Both the position numbers and the translations under genes were made by a program. Below are positions 23,258 through 34,925 of a stretch of 64,000 bases of DNA, piece by piece (the stretch's first letter is position 1; every line of letters begins with the position of its first letter). The DNA is taken from the NCBI GenBank assembly GCA_003342815.1, contig PTEX01000150.1:402170-466169 (forward strand), given 5' to 3'. The notes under the pieces were generated by a model, which ran no database searches, had not been told where the DNA came from, and saw only the letters and a program-made list of their open reading frames with translations. This DNA comes from Eudromia elegans (lineage: Eukaryota; Chordata; Aves; Tinamiformes; Tinamidae).

Positions 23258-25656
23258 TAATAGCATCTTGGTGGGAAAACACACACATAATAGAATTGTT
23301 TTAGTGGGGACTGGCCCTTTTTTGTGCTTGAGGCACATGCTTTGGAGAGAGCCTGTTTTGAGCACTGTGCCTGGAATTGTATGTAGCAGTTGCCCTCTTT
23401 GAGTTTGCAGGGGAATTTTCTCCTGCTAAAATATGGAGTTACGATGCTGTGTTTCACTGTTAGACTGTCTGACCTGTGGCTGGAAAGGAGGGAGCAGGAA
23501 ATGTTTATTTCCTAAAAGCTGCCTGGAATCACAGAAGAAAGCAATATTCCTTGTACAAGCAGTATGTGAAATGACCTCTCAGTGCAATCAGAAATAGCTG
23601 TGGCCACATGAAAGTTGTATGGGGAACTGGCCTTTGGAAGTCAGCAATGATGAGAAGCAAATAAATCACGAGGACCTGGACATTAATGCTGTATGTATGG
23701 GGTATTCAAATGCTGCATTGTGAACAGGTGCAATTTGCAATAGTTTTACTGGTCAAAAGTTGATCAGGATCAACAAAACTTCTCTATTAAAGCAAATGAG
23801 AACCCGGGGAGCAGATGGTTATTCATTGCTTCAGAAGCAAGGTCTAATTGTGGCAAAAAAAAAAAGGGACGCTAGGACAAAAAGTATTAAAAGGAATTTG
23901 CAGCCATTGCCTCTGCTGTGACTCTTGGCCCGTGTAAGAAAGCAAATGCAAGCCAGAATGGTGAACATGAAACATTTCAGCCTCTCTTGCCAGTTGGAAG
24001 ACTGCTAGTAATGTTTATAGTCTTGGAACAAAAGACAACAAAACAAGTTACTTAAGAGAAGAATCCATCATCCTGACAAAAATAGAGCTTTCAGCTATTC
24101 TTTTTTTGTATGAGCCTCTGTCTTTTTCCAGCCAATCAATCCTGTTACTGAATAAAACTCTGAAAATCAACTTAACAAGATTAATGTCTGTAAATATTTG
24201 TAAAACCTGTGTGTTCCACAGTCTCTTTAAATGAGATTATGCCATGTTTATAATACTAACTCATATTTTGTAACCAGTCTGGTCTAAAATTGAATAGTTT
24301 TCATTAATTTTTCTCACTTGTTTAATTTCATGCTTAAACTAATAACTTACAAATCTGCATGACTGCCCAGTTATTGTTACACTCAGAATAATGGCAGTGA
24401 GACACTGTTTATGGACTGAGATAGCCATAGGGGGATAATTCATGATATTTAAGCAAGCATGTTTGCCTGAAGTCTGACTCATCAATCTATAGAATGCAAT
24501 GTTTACTGTGTGAAGGTCAGCCCAGAATGACTATAGGTAGGACATGTAATACATAGTCATTACCAAAGACATAAACAAGAATTCTAGACCTTATGGATGT
24601 TACAGAAATTATCTTTTAAAATATGGAGAAATGAATGCAGGAAAAATGATTTCCAGCATATTTGCAACTACTGAGCTATGTAAAAATAAGTTGCATGTCA
24701 TTTCCTAGAAATGCTGTATTCATGCTAGTACATTTGGAGGGAAGGAGTATAAGATCCTTTGGGATATGAGCCCAGCGTATATCTGTTTCTCATCTATGCT
24801 CTGTCTTGAGTATCTCTGGAGAAGCTGGAGTACTGGACTTAGCTGCTAATAATCAATTCCCTTCATAAACTGAAAGATTCAGTTTTACTTGTCCAAGCTG
24901 ATTTCCAAAGTTTAGTCCAAGTGTTTAGTTTCAGACACTTAAGTGAAATATTTTTATGTGCTAAAGTTTTCCTTTGTGAGAAGTATGCCAGGGAAAATAA
25001 TGTTTTTGAAGTGTCATTTCACCTTCCTTTCTCTTGCTGATGCATTTCCAGGTAGTCAAAATGCTGGGAAATTTTGTGGCACTATTACCTGTAGGTTTTA
25101 CAGAGCAAAAAGAAATAATGAAGGGATATGCTGTTAGTTTGCTTGCACTTTCTGCTGAAGTGCCATTTGTTGGTCCTAGTAGGGGCAGCTGATGAGCTAT
25201 GAAACCTCCGTGTGCAGTGAGAGAGCTCCTGCCTTACACGTTCTGTACACTGCAGGTGAGAGAGTGTTCAGGAGCTCTAAAAGGCATAAGCTAGGTAAAG
25301 CTTTCCTTTCTGAAGCACAGCATATGTTTTCATTTAGAATGTTGTGAGAACTGATATTCACGTTTTTTGGGGGGGGAAATGCTAATTTTCCAAACTTCAG
25401 AAGATCTAAAATTTTTGCTTGGGGGGATTTCTAGCTAAATGTCAATAGCAGGCTGGATTTCGTTTTGCAAGAGAGAAGCAGCTGCACAATTCTGCAGAAT
25501 GTGATAAAGGAAACTTGAGATTAGAAATCAGATTAGTTTGTCAGTCAGAATAACCATACCTTGGAGTTACATCTAAGGAGTTGGAAAGCACTTCATTCTT
25601 TGCAAAAGACACAGGGGAAAAATTTGCAAGATACTATGTGTGGGTTTTGGTTTGTG

Positions 25657-25685
25657 TTTTTTTTTTTTTTTTTTTTTTTTTTTTT
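25657..25685 (+). repeat. poly(T) run of 29
   Basis: Twenty-nine consecutive T within GT-rich sequence. No adjacent SINE or retrocopy is recognised. Confidence 0.9.
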
Positions 25686-26637
25686 CTTGAGTAGCGTTTA
25701 TTGCTGTTGTGAGTAGGTATTCCTGACACAGACCATTGTGTTAGCTTGTTTCCTTTTCCTGCAGTTATTTGGAATATGCCAAGGAATCACCGTTATTCAG
25801 AGACTATGCCTAGCATAGGTAGCATAATGTTCTGTGATTCACGTGGTATACACATGCCATTGTGTCACATTGGAAAGCAATGTTTTTTTTCCTTTTTCTC
25901 ACTACAAAGAAGAATATATGAAAGCTAGAGGATACGCTTTCTTTTATATTCACGTACAATGATCTCCTGTTGATCCTTTGCTATCAATCTAAGGAATGTT
26001 TTGTAAACAATGCTGATTATTTTATAAAGAAAGTGGAGGAATATGGATGTGTGCAGGAGAGGCTTTTTTTTTTTTTTCAACTGCATTAGACTTCTTTTTT
26101 TTAGATTTTAAGTACTTTGCATTATTCTTAACAGGGATAACACATCAAGCATATTGAGATATAATATACTCTTGGGCACCAATATAACATATGTGGGTGT
26201 TGACTGCATATCACTGTGGTTTTTAACCAATTTATGGTAGTTTTGTTCTGATGTAAAGCCTAAGTAGGCTCAAACCAGGATTGCCACCCACTTTAAATGT
26301 TGTTGTAGCAGGTAGCATTTATTTCAGTCACTTTAAAATCTTAACATTGTGTGGTGGTTTTAAAATGCTTATGACTTCGAAAGCAAATTTTATATCCCAT
26401 CTGGATAATCTTGTTGAGAGGTGGTCCTAGAGACCCTTCTCTCAGAGCACGCAATGAGGTGCAGCATTCTGCTATCTTAAAGAGTGAGATAGCTCTCGGG
26501 CCCCATCAAAGACTTGGGCCACCCCTGTTAAGTGTTCAGGCACGATGCACCCCACTGAATTGCTGTGTTCTGTCAAAGCTCCCATTCATCCTCTGGATTA
26601 AGTCCAGGGAGGCCATCATTTCTAGGAATGCACGTGT

Positions 26638-26886
26638 TGGACCATATGAGCTTACATAATAACCTTGCATGTTAGCCCAGAGGGCAAGTAATCCACGAGA
26701 TGTCCAGGCCTAATGCTGGGAGTGAACTGAGAATTCCTGTGCAGGAGAGGCCTGGGTGAGCAGGCAGGACTCAGCAGCTGCCTCCTTCATCCTTACTGCA
26801 GATGACCATTATCAAGGTTTTGTGCTCCAGTCTTTTTTGCATAGCAGTTGAACTGAAAGAAGGTAAAGTGTGGCTCATATGGTCCA
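26638..26886. repeat. 14-nt perfect inverted repeat with 221-nt spacer
   Basis: TGGACCATATGAGC (26638-26651) recurs as its exact reverse complement at 26873-26886. No transposase frame or target duplication is visible, so a small non-autonomous element is possible but unproven. Confidence 0.5.
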
Positions 26887-28252
26887 TGTGAGCATTTCTG
26901 GAGCTAACCAGGCTGCGTACATTGCTTATGTTGAGTGCCATTAGTTATTTGACTGAAATTAGCTTGAAAATTAAAGAATAGTCCCAAGCATACACACAAG
27001 CTGTAAAGCAATGAAAATACTGGGGAAAACTGCCCAGAGGTTTTGGGTTTGTTTTGTTTTTTGTTTTTAATATTATTATTATGTAGACAAACGTATCATA
27101 ATAAAATCTAGTGCCTGCATTTTAGGTTTAATTACCCTATGTTGCCTAAGAGTTGAAGCAAAATGCTTACAAATGCTGCGGTTGATCTTTTGGGATCTAC
27201 TGAAAAGAATGGGAACAGACTGAACTTAAATGAAGGAACGTAAGGAAAGGGAGAAAAACTGAACACAGATGAAGGAGTGGTTGGAAGGGAAAGAGTCTGG
27301 GAATGCTCCCTGAAGTAAAGCCACGTGGCCCCTGCTCCCAGGCAAAGATGCACTTTGCTGGTAGCCTCAAAGTCCTTGAGTCAGCCCTTCTTCCACCTGT
27401 GGAGGTGTGGAGGCTCTCTGCCCTCCCGGGGCTTAATAAGCATTAATTACTGCTTGTGACTAACTGTGGGGTGAGAAGTGCTAAGCAGCGTGGCGTGAAG
27501 CAAGTCTGATGTGGCAAAGGTGGGAAGGGAGGAGGCACAGCAGTACTCGCCACTGGGTAACGCTCCTTTTTCTTTAGAAAACTCTCAGGGGAGTATTAGT
27601 GTGGCTCCATGGAGGTGGAGAGGAGGCCGGCAGAGGCTGTGTTGAAGCAAAGCTGTGTGAAATTTAGCTGTTTTGAAGCAGTTTGCTTCTCCAGGCAACC
27701 AGATCAACTCAGGTGGAGGTAAAATACCCAGAGCATTTCCATAAATCCTAGCACAAACCTGCTGGCTGTAATCAGCCCAGGAGAAATGAGCCACATGTGG
27801 GATCTAAATGTGTCATGCTGCAGGATGGGCTCTGGGAGACATGTGTGTGTCCATGGGCCCTCTGTAGGTGCACACAGCCTGGGGTAGGTTGTGCTGCCTT
27901 TGGTCTCCATGGCCTCGTGCCCAAGCCCCATCTGGCCGCCGGTGGCCATGGCCTTCCTGTGAGCCTAGCATGAAGGAAAGCCTGGATGTTGAGCACACCT
28001 GCCTCAAGTTTGGTTAGTGCCAGGAAACTGTGTTCTGTGGCCGCTTCAAATGAGTCCAGAAAGTCACTCAGAGCAAATTACCATCACTCAGAGAGCGGAA
28101 TTAGTAGAGGAAATGCTTCTCTGCTGCTTTCCACTGAGCCGAGCTTTTTTCTCCCCCTGTGAGCCCTGCCAGGTTCCCGTGGGTAGCACGGGTGTCCTTG
28201 CAGCTGGGGCCCCAACCAGTCCCCACGGTGGCCATCTCATCACCACCACTCA

Positions 28253-28267
28253 TACCCTCTGGTGGCC
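28253..28267 (-). promoter_or_regulatory. CTCF-like core
   Basis: The plus strand reads CCCTCTGGTGGCC, close to the reverse form of the CTCF core (GCCMYCTRSTGG), with about one mismatch. A single motif gives low certainty. Confidence 0.25.
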
Positions 28268-31200
28268 TCCTCCATCTGCACGTCAGGCAGGTGGGCATTC
28301 CCTTGATAGTCTCCCTCCAGTTTCCTTCAGGCTCCTGGGAGGGAGCTTGTTTTCCTCCTCCTCCTCCACAATCTCATTTGCTCCTTTACAAATCCTCCTT
28401 GGTTCAGCTCTGTGAGGCTGGATAATGCCGTCAGGAGCAGCAGGGCACCTGCCCACCTTCAACAGGAGCGTGGAGCAAGGGCTCTGCCAGCGCAAATCTC
28501 TGCCACCCTGGGGGCTCTGCTTTGGCTGTTCGAAAACACGCTGGTTTGTCACATTGCCTCAAATTTTTGTTTATTTTTTCTTCTTCTAGTGTTTCTTACC
28601 CTTTTTAGAGAAGACAAAAAGCTATGATACTAAAAGATAATTTTGTAAGTCCAGGGAAAGCCTGCTGTTTCCCTGTGCAAATTAAAATAATGTTCTGTAA
28701 TAGCTGCTGTAGAGCAATTGGTTTTCTGCAGGTAGCAATTTTGTGGGCTAGATACAATCAAAATAAGAGAGCCATGCATGTTGTGTACAACCTGTGCGAT
28801 ATTTTATGTTTGTGATAGAAACAGCCTTTATAATGCAAAAATAGTGATTGCATTTCAATATTTTCTGTTTCAAAATGCGAACTAACATCAAACATAAGAA
28901 AAACAAACAAATCTAAAATTCATCAGCCATCTTCATGCGAGTTTGCCAGGCCCCACACAGTAAGTGCCGTGTTACTTCAAAGCCCTTGACAATTCAGTTT
29001 AAAAAAAACCCCATCCTCTTGAAATATTAACACAAAAACAAAGGAGGAAGAGACTCCTGGCATCCACATAGGTGATGTGGTGGTGCATTCTTTGTCATTT
29101 TGTAGCTGTACCCCAAGTGAGAGACAGAAAATCCTGCATTTTGTTTCTAGCAGGCTGTTTCGTTGGAGTGTGCCTGGCGAAGTGCTCGTCCTGCCCTTCT
29201 CCATGGAATGGGAGTCTTGGCTCGCTGTGCGGCCCCGCAGCAATGCGGGGGGTGCATGGAGTGTTTCAGCTTCAGGCTGCGCGAAGCCTGAGAACGCGTC
29301 GAGGCACCTTTGAAAGCTGCTCAGTCTGAGAAGCTCTGGGAGAACTTGTAAGCAACTGAGTAGATCCATGAGGATCTACGCGGTGTATTTCTGTATAACA
29401 GAGCTTGTTCACGCCTGAGGGCTCCACTCCGTGCAGACAGGAGCATGGTGTAAGGTACAGTCAGTAATTTGTAATGTAGAGGAGGCAGCCTGCCGTTCTG
29501 CATTGGCAAACGCCTTCCAAAACGTACTCACTTTTATGATTGTCTCCTTAGCTGAAAAAGAGAGGAGAGCATGGAGGGACCTGTTTCTGAGTATGTCCAT
29601 GCAGATACCTGAAGGAAAGTTTGGTTTGGAGACCACAAAAGCTACCACCTTGTCCAGTTTCCTCCTGTGGGAAATTAGCTTGTAAACCTGGTGTTAAATC
29701 TGAATCTTGGCCAAGCCTGTGCTTAAGCCTACCATGAGCCTGAGATGCCAAAGCTGGGCTGGGACTGTGAGGTCCCTTTTCCAGGGGGCCACCAGGCAGA
29801 TTCAGAAGAGAGGTCAGCGTTGGGTCAAGTCAAGTCATAGGGCAGGATGAAGTTGGCTCCTTGGCCTGGCTCTGCAAATCCTGGCTTAGGGTCCTTGTGC
29901 TTCTAGTGAGAACCTTCCTTATGGGAACGGTCACATCTGAGACAAGCCTGTGAGCATCCAGAGCTTCCAGTGACTGTGGGTCTGGCAAAAAGCAGAAGTT
30001 GTCACCATCTGAGCAGCGTGCAAGGGCTGTGGCCATGAAGCTCCTCTTTGGCGGCACGGGTGACACGCAGACCCTCAAGCCGTGTTCCCCTCTGCCTGCA
30101 GAGCCGGAGCTGCTGCTCTGCAAACAGCTCTTCTCAAAGTGACGCTACCGATCGCCCTTGTTTTGATGGCTAAATTTGAAATATTTTGGTGCTGATTATG
30201 CAAAGTATCTGGTTTTCATCACCACATCTTTTTGTGTGACTGCTGTGGAGTCTCCAATATGGATTTAATATTTCTTGAAAATTATATGTTAATTGCTTCC
30301 AATTTTCTATGGCTTCATCTCTTGGCCACTTCAATTTAATTATTGTTATAGCTCCCCTTTTCTGAAATGCATTATGCCTGTTCCGATGTTTTCCTCAGTT
30401 TCATTTAAATACTTGGCTGCCTAGCTAAACCTCACTGTCTTAGATTTTTGCTTAAGACAACGGATTCCTATTAAATCAAGTATGGGAGTTTAAACTATTC
30501 AGTTAATAGGGAAACTGTCTAGCACTACTGAGTGGAAAATACGCCGTATTTTAGCCGAGAGCATTAAATTGAGAGTGGTGTCTTTCTTGAGACTTAGGGT
30601 TTGTCTGTTGAGCTTTATATCCATTGGGTTTGCCAACTATTTTTATTACCGCTCTGTGCAGAATTTGAGCACAGCAGATGATCTGTGTCTGTTCTTGTTG
30701 GTCTCAGCATCCTTTGAAAGGCTCACGAGTAAAACTGGGCCTCGCAGGAAGCATGAACAGCGAGGCAATGCGTGGCTGAGACCCCGTGAAGCTCCCAGGC
30801 ACTTTGAGAGGAGCGGGAGGTGCTGCTGGAGCCCTTCGGATGCGCAAAGCCGAGGGTGCTCGTGTTCAAAGGGAAAATTCCTCCTGGAGGACGGGGAGGG
30901 AGAGAGGCCGGGGCAAACTGAGCGCATGAGAGTGACAGCCCCGGGAGAGGTGTGCGGATGACGGGACGCTTTATGGACGCCTTGCTGGAGACCTCCCCGC
31001 CGGCTGCGTTGCCGGTACCTTCACAGCTGAGGCTGAGCCCGGCCTTCGCTCTCACGTATCATAACGTGTCCGCACTGCACTTTGGTTTTTAATACCTTCT
31101 TAGAGGTCATGCTTGACTAGGAAGGTGCTGGTGCCTCCTCGCAGCCCCAGACTATTTGTTTTCCCCGCTTGCTGTCGGTGCGAATCCAGACGCTGCTGTT

Positions 31201-31991
31201 TACCCTTTGCGGAAAATATTTGGCTGTTACGGGGCTGAGCCTATATAAAGACTTGTGTGAGGAAACGTAAGATCTGTCAAAGATAGCACCAAATTGCTTC
31301 TTAATGAGTCCCGGTTGCAGTATTTCATAATGGACCTTTAGAAAAGTATGAAAAATATTTGCCTCGGTGTCTTAATAAGCTCTTTGCGGGAGGGAGCGGT
31401 CGCTTTCCCATGTGCTTGCACAGTGCCAGTTGCAAGCAGGAATCTCAAGCTCTGCCACAAGCAGGCAGCTCCTTAGGCCTTCTACAGCTACCTCTGCAGC
31501 AGAGAAATACGTGTTTGTGTGCGTGTCTTGCACGTGATGATATTGACCCCTGAGGTTTCATATTTAACGCTGATTTGATTGCGTCTTTTGTAAATTGATG
31601 TTTTGAAAGGAAATTAAGAGGCTGCACTGGATACCCATGAATTGATCCAGGTGCTCACGTCTACTGCAAACAATGGCTCTTTCATGAGCCTAATCCAAAG
31701 GGGAGGTAGTCAGTTATAATTTTTTTTTTAACTGAAAAATAATAATAAAAAATATTTGTAAGTGATTTAAAAATGACATTAAACTTTTTAAAAAAAAATC
31801 AAGCAGGTGTTATGGTAAAACATGAAGCACTTTTAGGGTATTGCTGTGTGGTTGTACCAGCCCCCCGCCCCCCTACATCCTGTATTGTCATTCCACACCA
31901 AAGCAAATGGACTGAAGACACTGCACAAAAAACTGATGGTAACAGACTTTAAAATGTTGCTTTGAGGTGCCTGTAAGTTGTATGTTAACTG

Positions 31992-32010
31992 AAAAAAAAA
32001 AAAAAAAAAA
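31992..32010 (+). repeat. poly(A) run of 19
   Basis: Nineteen A at 31992-32010. No retrocopy body is recognisable upstream, so this is a simple homopolymer. Confidence 0.85.
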
Positions 32011-34368
32011 GATAGTGTTAAGTGTTAATGACTGCAGAGCAAAGAAACTAGGAAACCAAAAGCATGTATCTCTGTTAATACCTTTTACGCTAAACATTAC
32101 AAATATGCTATAAGAAACCTTCCATTTCCATTGCTATGTATTCTTTCTTGAAATAAATGTAAAGGACATTGTAAAAGTAGCCATTTATTCTTAGATATTT
32201 CTAGAAAACTCTGAAATAGAAGGTGTGAATATAACCATGCTATCAGCCCTAAAAGACCCCATAAAAGTGTCAAATAGAGCAAAGAGCCTGGATTCCTTTT
32301 GTTTTAGATTGTAGCATAAGGCTTTTAAATGATTGATTGCGGCTTATTGTTTTAAGGGCAGTTAATTTCAGCCAGGAACTTCTAAACAGAGCCTGCATGT
32401 TCTCTGGACTCCTCAAGACTTTGAGAAAGGGAGCAAGGATGACCCACACTCCAGGGCATGTGTGCAGTACTACTGTGCCTTACACACACCAGATGGTCCC
32501 ACCCTGCCACTCAGGCACTGAATATTCTCTGCACTTTCCCAAATCTTACTCATTTTCTCTTCCATAAATCATCGCTTCCATTTCCTAGCAATTAATCATT
32601 TCGCTTATATTTTCTTCTATATTTAATCCTTCCCATTCATCAACTCGTTCGCCTATTAATCTTCCAATAATAGAAAAGTTGTATTTCTTGCTTTGCCAGT
32701 CCTGATCCCTGTTCATACGCCTTAATTTCCTGTATTTTATTTTGGTGACGAGCAACAGATGCTCCAGAGGAAAGAGCAATGCTCCTGCCCGACCTTGGAT
32801 GGCAAATAGAGCGTCTGCGAGCCCACGATGTCCGGGCTTTATCCTGTATTTGTTGGGTCAAGACTGAAGTGCAAGATGTTTATGCTCCTTTCCAAATTTT
32901 GTTGAGATGTGAAACTCCTTTCTGGTCCCTTTCCAAATTCAACTGAACTCTCGGCCTCTGCGATAGAAAGTGGAATGGGTTGCTCCAAGTTAGCTACATG
33001 TTATATAGAACATACTTTCTTTTCTACATCTTTGAGTTCTTATTTGGTTGAATTTTGCCTGTGTTATTGGGCAAAATCTGTAAAAGCTGCATCATGATTC
33101 TTACAATGATGTTTCAAAGCAAAGCGTAATTTACCGTGGCTTGGTGAGGAGGCGTGGGGTGTTAATAGCTGCAGAAGCAGGTGAAGATACAAAGCTCGGA
33201 GCCCCGAGTCCAGCAGCACCGGTACCACCTGCCAGCTGACAAACCTTGGCTCAAAGTGCCTAGAAAAACCAGCATGGAGGGGGTTTGTGCCTCAGGGTTT
33301 CAATGCATGTATTAAATGCCAGATCTTTGACAGCATTTGCTGCATGTGTCTCTTATCATTCCAGGACTTATTCAGACATCTGAATAACTTCCCACCTCCT
33401 AACTGCACATCCATAATGATGCCCTTTGTCGACAAGTGTTGGTAAATTTTCTACAGGACACAATGTTGTTCCACATTTAACACACACATTGCTACTCAGA
33501 TAAAAGAAATTTATTGTACCTTGTTGCAGCTGTCAGTGAAAGGAAATTGTGCATTTTTCCCTTGAGTGCTGGGATACTTTTTCCCAGTCTTTCTTTCTTT
33601 GAAAGCTTTAGTGGCAGGCTACTTTTCAGCTCGCTCGCTCTTTGCAGAGGAAAAATCACTTTCTGCTTTTCTTATATTCAGAATTATGTAAAACAGTCAC
33701 GGGACGTAAACAGGCAACAATAAATGACACAGAAATCTGTTCTAAAATAATTCCATTGTTAACCACACCAAAGAAAACAAAAATGCAAAGTTCTTCAAAT
33801 CAATATAATATATAGGAAGTGTCATTGAAAATCTTTTAAAATTGTTGGTTTACCATTTTCATCTTTTAAAGCACTGAAGATTTTTCCATTAGTTCAAGGG
33901 TTTTCTTGGAACCCCTTTAAGAATAATTTTTTCCATTTTTTAAGAGGCTGAAGGGTTTTTTTCTTTCTTTCTTTTCCTTCAAGATGATGGTATACATTTG
34001 AGTATAAAAGCCTAACAAGCCCTGTAGACATTTAATTGGCTATTTGAGAACCTGTGTTAGAGAACTGACCTCAGAAACATTAGGAAATGGTAGTCCCACT
34101 GCTTATCTTTACACTTCATAAAAACCATTGTTTAATTTGTGGAAGAAGAGGGTGTTTCAGGCTCAGTTTTTTCCTTTGTTCTGGTTTGCTTCGCTTCTGT
34201 TGATGTTGTTCCTGGTCCCCCTCAGTGCGGGAACACGGCTCTGAAGCAAGTGCAAGGTTTACGGCTTTCACTCTCACGTTGGGGACTTTTTGCCTCATGC
34301 TGCGCTGCCCGTGAGCAGATTTTCTTGAACGCCCGCGGGAGGTGAGGGCTGCGCCTGGAGTCACTGTG

Positions 34369-34516
34369 TGGTTGGGGTTGGAAGGGAGCTCTGCAGAGCA
34401 CCCAGTCCAACCCCCTGCTCAAGCTGGTCACATGGGGCATGTTTCACAGGATCACATCCAGGTGGCTTTGGAATGGCTCCAGAGACGGAGACTCCACAGC
34501 CTCCCAGGGCAGCCTG
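34369..34516 (-). mobile_element. CR1 LINE 3' fragment, minus orientation
   Basis: Read on the minus strand this is the familiar avian CR1 3' end. It starts at CAGGCTGCCC, continues through GGCTGTGGAGTCTCC and GCAGGGGGTTGGACT, and ends near CCCTTCCAACCCC. It is strongly 5'-truncated, as nearly all CR1 copies are, so no ORF2 coding is present. The terminal 8-bp tail repeat typical of CR1 is not visible past its 3' end. It faces away from the second copy, so the two truncated 5' ends point at each other. Confidence 0.85.
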
Positions 34517-34684
34517 CACAACCTGTAAGAGCGGTTCTGGCTGCGAAAGCAGGGTCGGAGTCACCTGCCTTCAGCCGCGATGAGCTGGGGGTCGCCCCAG
34601 CAGCCCTGCTCTCCACTCACCCAGTGCTAGTGAAATCCAGGGCTCTCCCAGAGGGCGAGCAGAGCTGTTAGTCCACTCTACAGT

Positions 34685-34925
34685 TGAAACACAGGAGGTT
34701 CCGTGTCCATGTGAGGAAGAACTTCTTTCCTGTGAGGCTGACAGAGCCCTGGCACAGGCTGCCCAGAGAGGCTGTGGAGTCTCCTTCTCTGGAGATCGTC
34801 CAAACCTGCCTGGATGCCACCCTGTGCCCCATGCTCTAGGGGTCCCTGCTGGAGCAGGGGGTTGGACTAGATGATCTCTAGAGGTCCCTTCCAACCTCAA
34901 CCATTCCATGGTTCCGTGATTCTAT
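34685..34925 (+). mobile_element. CR1 LINE 3' fragment, plus orientation
   Basis: A longer copy of the CR1 3' region. It includes GAGGAAGAACTTCTTTCCTG, the GGCTGTGGAGTCTCC block, the CAGGGGGTTGGACTAGATGA block and the CCCTTCCAACC block. The tail decays through CCATTCCATGGTTCCGTGAT into ATTCTAT, the recognised CR1 terminal repeat. Only the 3' portion is present, without reverse transcriptase coding. This is the main evidence that the genome is avian. Confidence 0.9.

Larger units (their letters stand above)
23258..34368. other. non-coding, intron-like
   Basis: Eleven kb with no gene that I can support. AT-rich blocks at about 24100-24560, 28580-28900 and 30140-30560 have the smooth unique texture of conserved non-coding elements. 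TATATAAAG at 31242-31250 is a TATA-like string with no other promoter signal. Homopolymers occur at 25657-25685 (T29), 26067-26079 and 31992-32010 (A19). A mildly GC-rich patch lies at about 30700-31060. Confidence 0.6.

Noticed and set aside
26349..26660. TGTGGTGGTTTT start suggesting an LTR
   Set aside because: No matching 3' end, polyadenylation layout or second LTR could be seen.
31242..31250. TATATAAAG as a promoter
   Set aside because: No CRE, GC box or CpG context. AT-rich background makes this uninformative. The same holds for the TATA-like strings near 4738, 41984 and 63098.
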